DNA of 64,000 bases from Spirodela intermedia (GCA_902729315.2 LR746273.1:6778501-6842500); one strand, 5' to 3'; shown: positions 1-11,729, counted from the stretch's first letter. Notes: generated by a model from the letters alone, not told the origin. A program made the numbers and translations.

Positions 1-1526
1 TATAATTCAATAAAACTTTCAAAAATAGTAATAATTTTCTAAGTCGATCATAGGATGTAATATAATATATGGTAATTATTCAGAATTTTCCTTAAAGAAT
101 ACTATTTTCTATGAATTTTATACTAGGAAATGAAAAGAAAATATATTTAAAATTCACCAAAAAGGGAAATAAGGGTGCGAACATCAAGATGACGTCAATG
201 CCCGACGAACACAAATCGTGCGGAAATAGAGTTCTACCCAACGATTCTTATGTAAGCAATTATAGATGATTTAATTAATCAAATTAAGATCTATAAAAGT
301 CGAAAGAATCGTAATGAAATAAAGTATATCTTGGTAAATTTAAAATCAACAAATTATCACTAAATGAAGCGGAAATTAAGTTGAAAGCAGAAAAATAGAG
401 TTCAGGCATCATGACGGCGATGCGTCGGTGATGCGCTAGAATCCTAAGTGTTCGGGAGGATCGTCGTGCAATATCCACAACCTTGAAGGCTCTCCTTGGA
501 CAAGGATGATGTGGCCAATCTCTAGATCTCATTGCGAAGTTTAGAGATCAATGAAATGGGTTGTCGAATCGTCTCCGGCAGCTGTCACCTGACGGAGTAA
601 AAAAACGGCGACTTTGTGGCTCTCTGACGACTGTCACATGATGGAAAAGAGCTAGATGGAGGTGAGGTGTGTGTTAGGGAGCTTCATCCTCAGGTCCGCG
701 CAGCAAGAAGAGGCTCTTCCTCGCATCTGGTACGCTCTCAAGAGGTGGCGACTCGTCTCCCAACATATCGTCTTCTTCCCGACAACGACTTGTTCATCGA
801 TCAATCGAAGATGTCTTACTCGATAGATTCGTAATCCTTTTATCGTGAATCGTTCAATAATTTTAGTAACAATACTCTACAAATCATGTTGACGAGATTT
901 TCGCCAATGATCCAGCGATTCTGGTTGCTTAATCCTTCATCGGCAATCTGCAAGAAAGTCGTGATAATTAGATAAAAAATATGAGTTTTAGCTTTGGGAG
1001 GATTCGAACCCGTACTAGTTGCCCGCCTTTTCTGGGGAAGGTGTGACGTGGGTTTAGTCTCACATCACTTGTGCGTCGAAGTTTCTGGCAAATATATAGT
1101 AATATTACATTTTTGATCAAGTATCTTTCTCGCGCATGTATGACCACTCCTTGCCCCACAGCCGGCTGGCCACTGGTGACGTGGAAGGAGAGTGGCACAC
1201 ACATGCCCTATTGGTCCAAGTTGGTCGAGCCCTTGCTCGCGGCTACTCCCCAACTGCACTTTCAACCCGCTTGCGGGCTTGGTTGGCCAATGGGTCCCCC
1301 CTATTTGTTTTATTTTTATTTTTATTTCTTTTTCTTCATTTATCTCAAAAGTAAGACTGTAAAAATCATATAAATTTGTATAAAATTACATAATTATCCA
1401 AAAATTCACATTAATGAATTGAAAACCACTTTTCACATTTTAACACAAATATAAGTCTATTTATCGAGTTAAGGTTAAAACTATATTATTTACTAATTAT
1501 TAACTCATGATAATGAAGACTTATTA
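1..1526 (+). repeat. LTR-like repeat, copy C1 (5' end outside window)
   Basis: Non-coding AT-rich repeat shared with 28751-30510, 42288-44158 and the nested copies at 53.6-60.1 kb. Shared landmarks in order are an A/T-rich head, a middle block with a reverse-complement tRNA-like T-arm (GGATTCGAACCC at 1000-1011), an snRNA-type USE and TATA at 1056-1099, a hairpin block near 1144-1194, T-runs near 1307-1333, and a tail ending in ACTTATTA at 1526. Complete copies begin TG and several lie between 5-bp near-direct repeats, so an old solo LTR is the best reading. A large non-autonomous element of another kind is possible. No coding sequence was recognised. Confidence 0.65.
1056..1099 (+). promoter_or_regulatory. 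snRNA-type USE plus TATA box inside repeat C1
   Basis: AGTCTCACATCA at 1056-1067 resembles the plant snRNA upstream sequence element (RTCCCACATCG), and TATATAG starts at 1093. The 25-nt gap is close to that of plant U6-type Pol III promoters; Pol II snRNA promoters have about ten more. Activity is inferred, not shown. Confidence 0.4.
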
Positions 1527-2842
1527 GTGACTCAGTTCGATTAACATATTGACTTCAGCTCCCTCTATGCCTTTCTATACACCTAGTCTTCTATGTCTCT
1601 ATAAGGCTTACCATAAAGATGAAGAAAACTTATAGAAGAAACGACCACATCAACCTTTGCTAATGATATAAGCACACTACTCCACCCTGATAACAATGAT
1701 ATTAGATCATCATGTGGTCGACAAGGGTGGACAAAATCATATCTACTATAATATTTTTTATCTTATTTAGTGGACAAGACAACCAGAAGAAAGGGAGAAT
1801 GTTATAAGGGGTCCTTCTATATGAACCACCTCTGACAACAATACTACGACGTGCACAACATAAGGACACAGCCACATGACAAAACGGGAAATATGACACC
1901 CATGCATGTTGGTGTAGCACCTGCACATAGCTGCACAGCACATGTGCACATTGGCATGACACTTGCAAATGGCAGCATGCCACATCCGCTTGTTGGCATA
2001 GTGCCCGTACATGACAACATGGCACCCACATGCATTGGCATGGCACCTGCATGTGGCACCACAACACACGTGTAAGAAGGCATGACGTCATTGTGCATGA
2101 TCTTGACATCACACCTAAAACCAAATTAGATGATGATGTCACTAACATGACATCATATGGAAGGGGAGCATATGACATCATCAGTTTGATATCATCTAAA
2201 GTGGGAACACTTAATCTCATACCAAAATTATAAAGAATTATGCCTAAAGACCCATCTATAATGAGGGACCCCAGGCCTTATATATGACACACCTTGGTTA
2301 TCAAGAATATCTATTTTGGTCATATGTGGGTACATTAGGGATTGAATTGCTCAACACCTGACAATGATTTCATGCATAACAGCCAACTTCCTTGCTACAT
2401 CAAGGGCTGGGAGGGCCCCCCATAATTAATAAAGGAGTCTGACCAGCTGGATAATGTTGATCAACCTCTCTCACATACTCTATGAAGGACCTGAACTCGT
2501 GAAAAGAGGGTTAGATGGAGAGTGAGGGGAACCTCAACGACTACATCCTCATCATGGTGTAACAACCTGGCATTGAGGAGTTTTAAGAGACAAGCCCAAT
2601 TTTCTTTTCTATCAGTATTTTAAAAAAAAAGATACATCGACACTCACAAATTCACTCATAAGAGATAAAAAAGTTATCCTCTTGAATCAATCCATGGGAA
2701 GTATAAATAGCTAGATTAGATGGTGTCAAAGAATATATTTTTTCCCACCGCCTCAGGCCAAACGAGATGCTCTCTCCAAAGTCTCAGGTCATCCAGCTCA
2801 ATCCAGAGCCTGCGAAAGGCAGGTGCCAGCCGCCGCAGAGGT
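1527..2842. other. Intergenic, repeat-derived
   Basis: Apart from the 42-bp array there is no recognisable gene. The part from about 2080 to 2500 is rich in TGACATCA/ATGACATC phrases and looks like eroded transposon sequence. The last 140 bases or so are probably the 3' UTR of the SKS gene that ends at 2843. Confidence 0.5.
1909..2076. repeat. Degenerate 42-bp tandem repeat, four units
   Basis: The phrase TTGG(C/T)(A/G)T recurs at 1909, 1951, 1993 and 2035, exactly 42 nt apart, each followed by a GCAC- and TGCA-rich segment. Because 42 is a multiple of three, overlapping reading frames stay open on both strands, which explains several spurious ORFs here. Units are diverged. Confidence 0.65.
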
Positions 2843-3361
2843 TCAGGACCTTCGGGCCCTCCCGCAGAGCAAGGCGTTGGCGGGGATATCATACTCATTG
2901 TTGGTGCTCTTCTCTGGAGTCCAGACTCTGATGTAGAGCTGCTGCCCGAGGTATTGCCTCGCCCACATGGCCGACCTCACGTTCCACATCCCTTGATTTT
3001 CCAAGGCCATTAAAATGGCACTCCAGCCGTTTGGAAATACCTGTCAAAGCAGGAACAATTAATTATAACCATGGGGAAGATCATGAGATCTAAGATCGTT
3101 CCTCAAGAAAGCTAATAACCTAGGCTTTCACGTCTTTTCTTTTCTCTCGTTTGACTGTGAGGCCCAGTCCAGCCCGAGCAAGAGCCCTTTTCAAGGCTTG
3201 GAACCAACTTGAGTCTAGGGAGAGGTCTAGAAAACGAGTTATGGGTCCAAATCCTATGCCGTGACACAAGCTAAATAGAGTGAGCATAGCTCCCCTATGC
3301 GTGTGCATGTGCGTGTGAGATAGAGATAGAGAGGAGAGGGAGAGGGAAAGGAAGGGAGGGA

Positions 3362-3392
<31 letters not shown>

Positions 3393-5227
3393 TCACAACA
3401 GGTAACGGACTATAGACAACAGGTAGGGACCTAGCAGGCTAATTTTTCTTTATGACTCAATCCTAGGGAAAAACAATCAAACCGGGCCAAGAGATTACTC
3501 GATCCGTTGACACGGTTAGTACCTGAACGGTGTGTCTCGTGGTCGCATCCACCAGATTGTATCGCCCCCTGAGACTAGGGTCCCACTGCCCGGATCCGTA
3601 CCTGATTCATCGACGAGAAATATTTAGATTTTTTATATAGTTGGAACTTTATGTTGTGATGATTGTATTAGGGCCCACTTACGCCACGACCCAGAAGTCG
3701 GTTCCGTCGATGTGCCAGCTCTGCAAGTCATTCTCGTTGTTCTGGAAGACGACCTCGACGAAATCGCGGAGATTGAACCTCAGCACGGACGTGGAGAAGA
3801 TGGGGGCGGCGGCGGTGGCGGGCGGCGCCGCCGGGATGTTGTCCACGGAGAAGACCCCTGGAATGTTGAAGTAGTCGGCGAGCTTCAGGGGAGTGTCGGG
3901 GTTGACGTAGGTGAAGCCGTTGACCGCGTATCTCTGCCGGCCGTTGACCACCGAGGCGGTGTTGGCAAGGACTAGGGACCTCGTCCGCGTGATACTCCCA
4001 TACCTGTAAGAACCCTGGGGATTGGGCCTGGCCGCATTCGCCGTCAAGTTCCACCGGAAGCTCCTCGCTTGGAGAATGGAACCCTCGAGCTGGAAAGCCG
4101 GAGGAGGGGGTATCTGGCCGGAGACGGGGGCGGTTGACTTGGAGTAGCGAAGGACCGCCGTCGCGGTCAGCACCGACGTTGTGAAACGGGTGGAGGCGGC
4201 GATGTAGTAGGCGCCGGCGGGCTGGTCGAGGGTGACGAGCACCGCAATGGACTGGCCGACGTGGACGTCGATGGAGTCGTAGAATTCCTGGATTACATGG
4301 GAGCCCTCCACCTCAACAGCCTTCATCTTGTGCCCTTGGATCCTGAAGTTGAAGGCGGTGGACAGGCCCACGTTGGAGACCCTAAACTTGTAGGTTTTCC
4401 CTGCGGAGTGGATCACCGATTACAGCTTTATACATTTCAATCCCAATCTCTTTGGTTTCAGGAGAATCCTACCGGCGATGGAATCTAAGGTCAAGGACGT
4501 AATATTTACCTTGGTCTCCGGTGAAGACGGAGCCCTGAGGAAGCCCATTGATGAGGATGCCGTCGGGGAGAGGAAGAGCACCTCCGGCGTCCAAGGACTG
4601 CCTAATCGCCTGCATGCCAACCCACGATCTTTATGTTTCTTCCTCTCATGCTTCTTCTTTATACAATTAATGAGGCTCTTCTGAACAGGGAGGGGTGTGG
4701 ACGGACCTTGTGGCCGGCCTTGTACCAGTCGCCGACGAGGAGGGTGAAATCTCCGGCGGGAACCGGATATGGGATAGGAATAGGCCCCCTCTGGTTCACG
4801 TTGAGTCCCCCGAAGCCGCCGGCGGCCCGGTGCATCGCCGTCGACGGGAAGTAGAAGAAGGAGCCGATCTGATCCTTGGCCTGCCACTTGAAGGTGAAGT
4901 TGGAGTTGGGCAGTATGGGGCAGTTGGTGCCCAGGACTCCGTCCTGCCAGGAGTTCTTCCTCTGCTTGATCCCGTTCCTGTTGCTCCAAAGACAGCCCGT
5001 CACTATCCCAGGGTAGGGTTTCAGAAGAGCCCCTCTCTCTCCGCGGATAAGACTAGTGGTGGCTTACCATGTAAGAAGGAAGGGCTCGTCGAGCTTGTTG
5101 ATGACGTTGACCACTACATTGTCGTTCGTTACGCAGTCCAGCTGGGGCCCGGGGAACTGCCCATTGATCAGAATACCCTATAGAGAGATTCACGAAGTTC
5201 GACGACTCCTTCGATCAGCCATGATGA

Positions 5228-5265
<38 letters not shown>

Positions 5266-5423
5266 GAGGGGCGATCAACCTGCTGGGGAAGGCCGAGAGG
5301 GGAGATGGTGCCATAGGTGACGGTCCAGGTGAAGAAACGGTAAGGGTCCTCGGCGTTGACGAGGAAGAGGCTCAGGCAAGCCAGAGCTCCGAAGAGCAGC
5401 CGCAGGAGAACGTCCCTCCTCAT
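2843..5423 (-). CDS. SKU5-similar (SKS) multicopper-oxidase-like secreted protein
   Basis: Seven exons on the minus strand: 5423-5280, 5177-5068, 4977-4707, 4609-4510, 4400-3683, 3601-3523 and 3040-2843. Phases join to 539 aa, the usual SKS length. The protein opens with a hydrophobic signal peptide ending near NAEDPYRF. Three cupredoxin domains follow, with family phrases GILINGQFPGPQ, TWNGIKQRKNSW, TAMHRAAGGFGGLN and GDWYKAGHK. SKS proteins act in the wall or apoplast in directional growth. As in the family, copper ligands are missing: WHIDGTDFWVVA and NVRSAMWARQYLG stand where oxidases have His/Cys ligands, so oxidase activity is unlikely. It ends CGRARRS with no GPI signal, unlike SKU5 itself. 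I chose ATG 5423 because it starts the signal peptide. Intron 1 contains a 32-nt CT tract on the coding strand. Confidence 0.92.
3366..3392. repeat. (AG)n microsatellite in last SKS intron
   Basis: Pure AG dinucleotide run on the + strand, CT on the coding strand, inside the intron between SKS exons 6 and 7. Confidence 0.9.
5231..5262. repeat. (AG)16 microsatellite in SKS intron 1
   Basis: A pure AG run within the 102-nt first intron (5279-5178) of the SKS gene. On the coding strand it reads CT and makes up about a third of the intron. Confidence 0.9.
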
Positions 5424-6305
5424 CTCCTCCCCCAAGGAAATCCCCTCCCTCCTGCTTTCTCTCTCTACCCGTCCCAACTCCGCCGGAGCTCTTCGGAGGG
5501 TGACAAAACGGCAGAGGTCCCCTTCCCAATGCCGATGGTATTTAAGGAAAGATGGAGTGCCGCTGGAAGAACCTTCCCGCCGCCATAGCCGTGGACTTGG
5601 CTGGTAACAGCCCCATGCCAGCTATCCGTTGGAGGAAGCCTCGGCGCCGCTGATAGCCCAACTATATCACGTTTGCATGGTTTTTCGGCGTCATGCAACG
5701 TGGCAACCGAAGAAGAAGTGGGTTTTTACTGATAATTTGACGTGTCAAGTTCTTATTGGCCATGGAAGATAAATGTCGGCAGCCACCGTCGCTTTAACTA
5801 TTCAGCGGCGGAGAATGCAAGTGTAATTACTGTGAAATACCATGATAAATTGGTCTTTCTGGCGGTAACGAGGCACAGGCAGACCTCCATCGGTGGGTCA
5901 ACGCGGTTGCTTCTGACACGTTCGCACGTCAGAGCACATCCACCGCGGAGGCGGCATGGATTCCTAACTTGCAATTTGAGACTTTGACTACCGTCCGATC
6001 CCGATCGGACGGACCAAGGTGGGTAGACCTTCGTTACACGTATGGAAGTGGGCCCCTTTCCAAAGCCGCCGCTCTCGCATAGAACGTGCCAACTTGTTGG
6101 TCGGTGTCGGCGGTTGCCAGCCTAGAGAGAAGCTCCCTCCCAATCTGCTAGAGAGAGAGAGAGTAGAGAGATGGTGACGGGAATATAACGAAGTCAAAGG
6201 GGTTTGTTTACAGGCGAGCCTCAATAATAGTGCTATCTTTAAGGTGCGATAGTTCTCAGTATGTTACTTGTTCGGGGGTGACAACGACATTCTCTCTCCG
6301 TCCAT

Positions 6306-6336
<31 letters not shown>

Positions 6337-7158
6337 TATGGAAGGCAAAGCTTATAGCAATCACAAGGCTGAATAGAGAGGAGACACAGAGAGAGAGGAA
6401 TTTTGGTGGGAGCTTGTAATGGATGATTATAGAGAGAGGTTATATGCTATTCTTGGCCTTGTCGTTTTCCTTGAGAAGTCAACCCTAGGCGACTTGGGCA
6501 CGATGAGCTGTGTCGCTGAGAGACAGCCAGCCAGCTGCCCCTCCCCCCGGGGTGGCAAACGCGCTTTAACATTCGATTCCTGTTCCCATCTCCGCCGCTC
6601 TAGAACCTTCTATTGGGCCCTGAGCATAATTGGTTTATATGCCCAATGGGCCCAACAGATTTCCCCTTCGTGGGCCCAAAGAAGAAGAGGACGAAGGATC
6701 CTATCGAACATCGGGCCCAGCCCGGAGCCGCCCTTCTCCGAATTAAAAAAGCTCCCATGGGTCCGCCTACGGGGAGACCGGGCCCACCAACGGGTCAAAA
6801 CTAACGTTGACCGTGATAAAAAGGCAACGCTGGTCGGGCCCATCTCTCTCCACCCAGATGAAGGGAACCGTAAAAGACCCCATTATGGGGCACCTTGAAA
6901 GACCCCAACTTGGGAACTGTGGCGATCGTAAAGTTTCTGCACCTTTTCTGTACAGCAGAAGAAGACGGAGAAGAGGAAGAGTGAAGGAAGGCATGGGGGA
7001 TATGCACAATTCAAAGCAGCACCCACCGCTGCGGAGGGCCAGCTGTGGACGGCGGTGGAGGGAGGAGATCGGGGGGACAGCTCCTCGTTCGTCTCGAGAG
7101 GAGGCGAGTTTTGTTCCCGGCAAAATGGCGCTGGATCGAACCCTCCATGAAGAAATGG
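5424..7158. other. Intergenic: SKS promoter and MAPKKK 3' flank
   Basis: No gene recognised. A weak TATA-like TTAAATA lies on the minus strand near 5540, about 115 nt upstream of the SKS start. GA runs occur near 6152 and 6306-6332. The GGGCCC cluster at 6615-6841 is listed separately. Open frames here (for example 6419-6898) have low-complexity composition and no family features. Confidence 0.5.
6615..6841. promoter_or_regulatory. Cluster of six GGGCCC palindromes
   Basis: GGGCCC occurs at 6615, 6648, 6672, 6713, 6780 and 6836, most flanked as TGGGCCC or GGGCCCA. Such GGCCCA/TGGGCC words match the TCP-bound site II / UP1-type elements of plant housekeeping promoters. The cluster lies 1.2-1.4 kb upstream of SKS and about 0.3 kb past the MAPKKK stop, so it may serve an unseen transcript. 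Confidence 0.45.
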
Positions 7159-10100
7159 TCAGATATTGTTGCTGAAGGGCGTCCGCAGGCTGAAGCCGTT
7201 CTGGAGCTTCCCCTTCGCCGGCGGGTCCGCTTTGGGTCTCCCATCTCTCGCGCTATGCGCGGTGACCTCCTGGAAGAAGAGGACGAGGAATAAGAATGGG
7301 AAGAAGAAGAAGAAGAAGAAGAAGAAGAAGAAGAAGAAGAAGAAGAAGGGACTCACTGGCTGCCTGAGGCAGGAGAAGGGATGAGCGGCCGGATCGTGGG
7401 AGCCTCGTATGAAGGGGTGGTCCAGCAGCTGGCTCGCCGTCGGCCGGTCGGAGGGGTTCCGGCGGAAGCAGCACTGAAGGAAGTCCCTGCCCTCCGGCGA
7501 CAGCGCTTCAGGTATCTCCGGGGACTTGAGGAGCACTTGAAACATCGCCTGCGGCTGCAATGTCCAAACAGAAGCAAGAGATAGAGAGAGAGAGAGAGAG
7601 AGAAGAATAGCCATAAAAGAGTGTAGTGTCAGAGAATCGATCAAAGAAGAGAGACTGATGAGAAGATCTTCTCTCTCTCCCTCTCTCTCTTTCTCGTTGT
7701 GTATTGGGTCAGAAGCACGTACCCCTTCGAAGCCGTCCCAGGGATGCCTTCCGGTGAACATCTCTATGATGGTGCAGCCCAGACTCCATATATCCACGGA
7801 AAGATCATACCCCATCTCCTTGTTCATGGTGCCCTGGACTACCTGCAATCAAAGCACCCAGAAGCCAGCCAAACATATACGCTTCAGAATCTTGGATCCA
7901 CTAGGGAGGAGAGAGAGAGAGAGACACACACACACACACACAGATGGAAGAATGGATTGGGCGAAGCATCTCCACGAAAATAGGAAAGCTCTAATGGCGA
8001 CTGCTGAAAAAAGGAACGATCCCCCAGAAACAGACGAAACTACTAACAGCGGTCTGAAGCGATCGATCTCCAAGAAAACTGGCGACTACCAACAGCTGCT
8101 CTCAGAACGAAGAACCTCCTGGACGCGAGGAAAGCACAGTCTCCCCACGAGGAGGAAGAAAAGAAACGGAAAAAGAAAAGAAAAGGGGTGAAGAGCACTG
8201 CTAGGCTCTGTTCCAGTGGAGGAGAGGGAGTACCTCTGGGGCCATCCAATGCGGGGATCCTTTCAATGAATTCACAGCTCCGGTGCCGCTCAGCTGGCCC
8301 AAGAGGACAAACGAGACCAATCAGATGCCGCCAGTTGCCGGCCAATTGCACGGGGGCACCCACCCATGAATGCCCATCCATCGTTAGAACAGCACCCATG
8401 TGCATTTATCAGTTAAATCATGCGCAAATTAACCAATTCTCTCTCTCTCTCTCTCTCTCTACATATGTGGAAGCGATCAGTATGCTTGCAAGGGATATCG
8501 AGGGGCTCACATGTTTCGCCATGCCGAAATCGGCGAGCTTGACGACCCCGGTTGCATCGACGAGTAGATTTGCCCCTTTGATGTCCCTGTTAAGAACCAA
8601 GAAACAGGGGCGCAGATGAGCATCCGATTGCACAGACAGATGAGACCCACTCAAGAAGGAAGGGTTGGAAGTAGCTGGACCTGTGGATCGTCTTCTTGCT
8701 GTGCAGATACGCGAGCCCCCTGAGGATATGCAGCGTGAAGTTGCGGACGATCGACTCCGTGATGGCGCCGCAATGCTCCCGAACATATTTATTTATAGAT
8801 CCCGGATAAACGTACTCCAGGTATATGTAGAATCGGTCGTCGATCTGCAGTTGCGGCGGCAAAGAGTCAACGGAAGGTTCTACGGCGGTCAAAGGGATCG
8901 ACCTGAAAATCAGCAGGGGGATTGTCTCACGATTTCGCTCCCATAATACTGCACGATGTTTCGGTGCTTCAGCTGGCTGAGAAGTTTGACCTCCTGAAAT
9001 CGCAGCAGAGAAAATCACAGGCTAATCCAGGAGATGAGCTCGTGGAGAACATACACGGGTCTAGGGGGAGAACCTGTTCCAGCTGCCTGATGCACTCGGC
9101 GGACTTGGGATCGTCGGGGATCACGTTGACCTCCTTCATCGCGCACAGAGCGCCAGTGTGCCTGTCGGAGGGGACAGGGTCAACCACCTGCAGCTCAAAG
9201 GGTGCAGGGCCGGGGCGGCGATGGGAATACCTGTTGGTGGCCACGTAGACGTTCCCAAAGGTCCCGCTGCCGATGAGCTTCCCCTTCTGCCAGCAGCCCG
9301 CCATGAACGGCGAGTCGTTTCTGGCGGCTGCTACTGCCCCGGGAGGAAGGGGCAGCGGGTGGACATTGACAGAGCCACCGCCGTTTGAGGGGACCTTTTC
9401 CGGCGAGGTTTGAATGGAGTATCCCGCCGCCACGGCCGCAGGGGGGAGCTCCGGCGCTGACCAGGCCGCCGGAGCATGGGGAGGAGGAAGATGATTGGAG
9501 GGGAAGAAATCTCCGGGCTTGTATCTCCGAGGGCTGCCCATGGGGCTGGAGAAGCCGCTGCTCGGAGGGCTGGTAGAAGGGACGCTTAGCCTCAAGTCCG
9601 ACCTCTCGTTCTTGAGTTGACTCTGTTGATGTTGCCTCCTGCGATCGGCAGAGTCAACCCCACTTGGGAGGGTATGGCTGACCAGCCTGCACCAAATTGG
9701 GATTCCCAACAACGCACTTTAATAATATCCATTAAAGCACGTTTAAGATGACAATACGATGACAGGATCAATCCCGAAGATCTTCTCAGCTTGCGGGAGA
9801 TGTCTCTTCCCGAGGGCCGTAGGTCAACGAAGAATCCGTCGATTGATCGAATTCGACCGGTAGAAGAAAAAATAAGAAGAAGAAGACGAAGAAGACGGGT
9901 TCTTGGGTCTAGGGTTCTAGGAGCTCAGGTGAGGGAGGCGAATCCTCCAATGGCTAACCTTTTGAAGCTCGCCGCCGACGGGAGCCTCTCGCCGGCGGTT
10001 TCCATGATCGACGGAGAGGGCTCGGCGGAGAGAATCGCCTCCACCCGCTCCCCTCGGAACGAGGGCAGATTGAGGAACTCGTGGCCGGAGCTGGCTGATC

Positions 10101-10503
10101 CCTTGTGCGCAGAGTCCGCCGCCGGGAGGGGAAGCGGCTGAGGAATCAACGCCGACGAGGTCGGCGCCGCCGCCACGCACCAACCGCCGCTGCCGCCGCA
10201 GCCATTGGTGGCGCCCCCGTCGAGCCCTCGGCCAAGGCCCTCCACGTAGAAGTCGCTCAGGTGCCGCAGCTTCCTCTGCCGCGTCAGCTGCGGCGGCCTG
10301 CGGGGGAGATCGTCGTCACGTCCGCTCAACGCCCCTCTGCCATCCTGCCGGCGCCCCCCCGGCGAGGAGGAGGAAGACGACGATGACGACGGCGACGGGG
10401 CCGGCGACGGCGACAGCGACGACTCGCATATGGGCAACGAAGGCCGGCAGGTTGGGGATCGGAGGATGACCGGCTGATTGCCGCCGCTCTTCCACCACAG
10501 CAT
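7159..10503 (-). CDS. MAPKKK3/5-type (MEKK family) protein kinase
   Basis: Ten minus-strand exons: 10503-9959, 9686-9231, 9161-9074, 8993-8931, 8844-8681, 8586-8511, 8293-8234, 7842-7723, 7554-7357 and 7269-7159. They join in phase to 626 aa. The N-terminal half is Ser/Pro-rich with LTRQRKLRHLSDF (residues about 73-85), typical of Arabidopsis MAPKKK5 relatives. The kinase domain starts near 316: GSGTFGNVY, Lys343 in CAMKEVN, HRD at 438-440, DFG at 458-460 and GSPHWMAPE ending at 484, all expected catalytic residues present. MEKK kinases phosphorylate MKKs in immune and developmental MAPK cascades. ATG 10503 (MLWWKSG) is preferred; the frame stays open upstream only to a GTG. The exon 9 acceptor could be six bases further in (7548). 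Introns carry several CT tracts, and one is mostly (TTC)n. Confidence 0.93.
7300..7348. repeat. (GAA)n microsatellite filling a MAPKKK intron
   Basis: About 16 GAA units (TTC on the coding strand) make up over half of the 87-nt last intron (7356-7270) and supply its polypyrimidine tract just before the TTCCAG acceptor. Confidence 0.88.
7910..7942. repeat. Compound GA/CA microsatellite in MAPKKK intron
   Basis: A GA run followed directly by a CA run in the intron between exons 7 and 8. Nearby MAPKKK introns hold further runs at about 7580-7603 (GA) and 8439-8460 (CT on the + strand, the reverse of most tracts in this window). Confidence 0.8.
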
Positions 10504-11470
10504 CTCCGGCGCCGCCACCCGCAAACCCGCCGCTACCTTTTCCCCCAGCTCCGCCCCAACATCTCTGGCGCGGACCCTCCAACTGACCGGCCGCTCCGGC
10601 GAACCGCCATTACTGGAAGCTCCTCCCCACGGCGGAAACCTAAATCTCGACACACCCAGAGGGAGGGAAAAAATGGCAGCGGAGGGACCTGCGCCGCCGG
10701 TGAGCCGCCGCAGTCGCGCGAGGAGGTTGTGCCTGGCCGTTGCTCTGCGGCTCCGACGAGGGGGAGGGTGCGGCAGCTTGGAGGGAAGGTAGCCCTCCCC
10801 AACGCAGTCTTCCCCGTCTTAAACACGTTTCACGCGTTGAGACTTGGGAGAAAAATACAGCACGTTTTCAAAATTAATTAATTAATTAACAACGGAAATT
10901 CCACTTTAATACCCCCGATTTTAATAAAAAAACGCAGCTTTCGCTATTCATAATCCCATAAACATTATTTTTTGTGTAAATAAAGTTTAAACCTGCATCA
11001 GCCGTGCGATGTCCCGGCGATTTCGACGTGCCGATGGCCACCGCTTCCGTTGGGCGTCGGGACGGACCCTCACCGGCGATTTCGACGCCACTGCTGGGAT
11101 CATCCGAGATATTGAGTACGTAGCGGCGTGTGACTTTCTGTGAGTAAATGAAAATATGCCGCGTGTACAGAAAACGCAATATTCCCTGGACCACCTGGCG
11201 AATACTCCCGTGCGTTTGGCTGTGCCACGGCCGCCGCAACAAGTTATACAAGAAGTCAACAGCCGCTTCATGACGTGGCGCCGTAGGAGACCAGATCGAG
11301 CTCTCTGACGTTAAAAGGCGGCGCAGTACAAGTGGTCCTTGGAAGTCCACTGATCGGACGGCCATCAATATCAAGGGAAAGGCACGTGACTGCGACACGA
11401 AGTCCGTTGACTATGCTATCTCTCACGGTACCCACGGAGTTCGTGTCAGAACTCTTGTGAAGTCTGATAA

Positions 11471-11486
11471 CTCTCTCTCTCGCTCT

Positions 11487-11573
<87 letters not shown>

Positions 11574-11729
11574 CCTCCCTCCCTCTCCCTCCTCTCTCTC
11601 TCTCTCTCTCCTCTCCCTCTCTCTCCCTCCCTCCTCTCTCTCTCTCTCTCCTCCCTCCTCCCTCCTCCCTCCCGCCTCCCTCTCTCTCTCTCTCTCTCTC
11701 TCTCCCTCTCCTCCCTCTCTCTCTCTCTC
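11471..11729. repeat. Long CT-rich microsatellite, about 260 bp
   Basis: Almost pure CT with CCCT interruptions. It opens long reading frames of Ser/Leu or Arg/Glu on the two strands, which are artefacts. It lies about 970 nt upstream of the MAPKKK ATG and 490 nt upstream of the uS11m ATG. A tract of this kind can bind GAGA-type BPC factors; that role is inferred. Confidence 0.9.

Noticed and set aside
1000-1040. Possible tRNA gene suggested by a GGTTCGAATCC word
   Set aside because: Only a T-arm-like word is seen; no acceptor stem, D arm or anticodon arm could be folded around it.
1702-2220. Cys/His-rich open frames on the minus strand
   Set aside because: They arise from the 42-nt tandem repeat, whose period is a multiple of three; cysteines come from repeated TGCATG words.
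6419-6898. A 159-codon plus-strand open frame
   Set aside because: No domain or compositional sign of a protein; it runs through the GGGCCC cluster and its codons look random.
10504-10653. An N-terminal extension of the MAPKKK starting from GTG
   Set aside because: Nuclear genes rarely start at GTG, and the first ATG (10503) gives a plausible start. The extension is probably 5' UTR.
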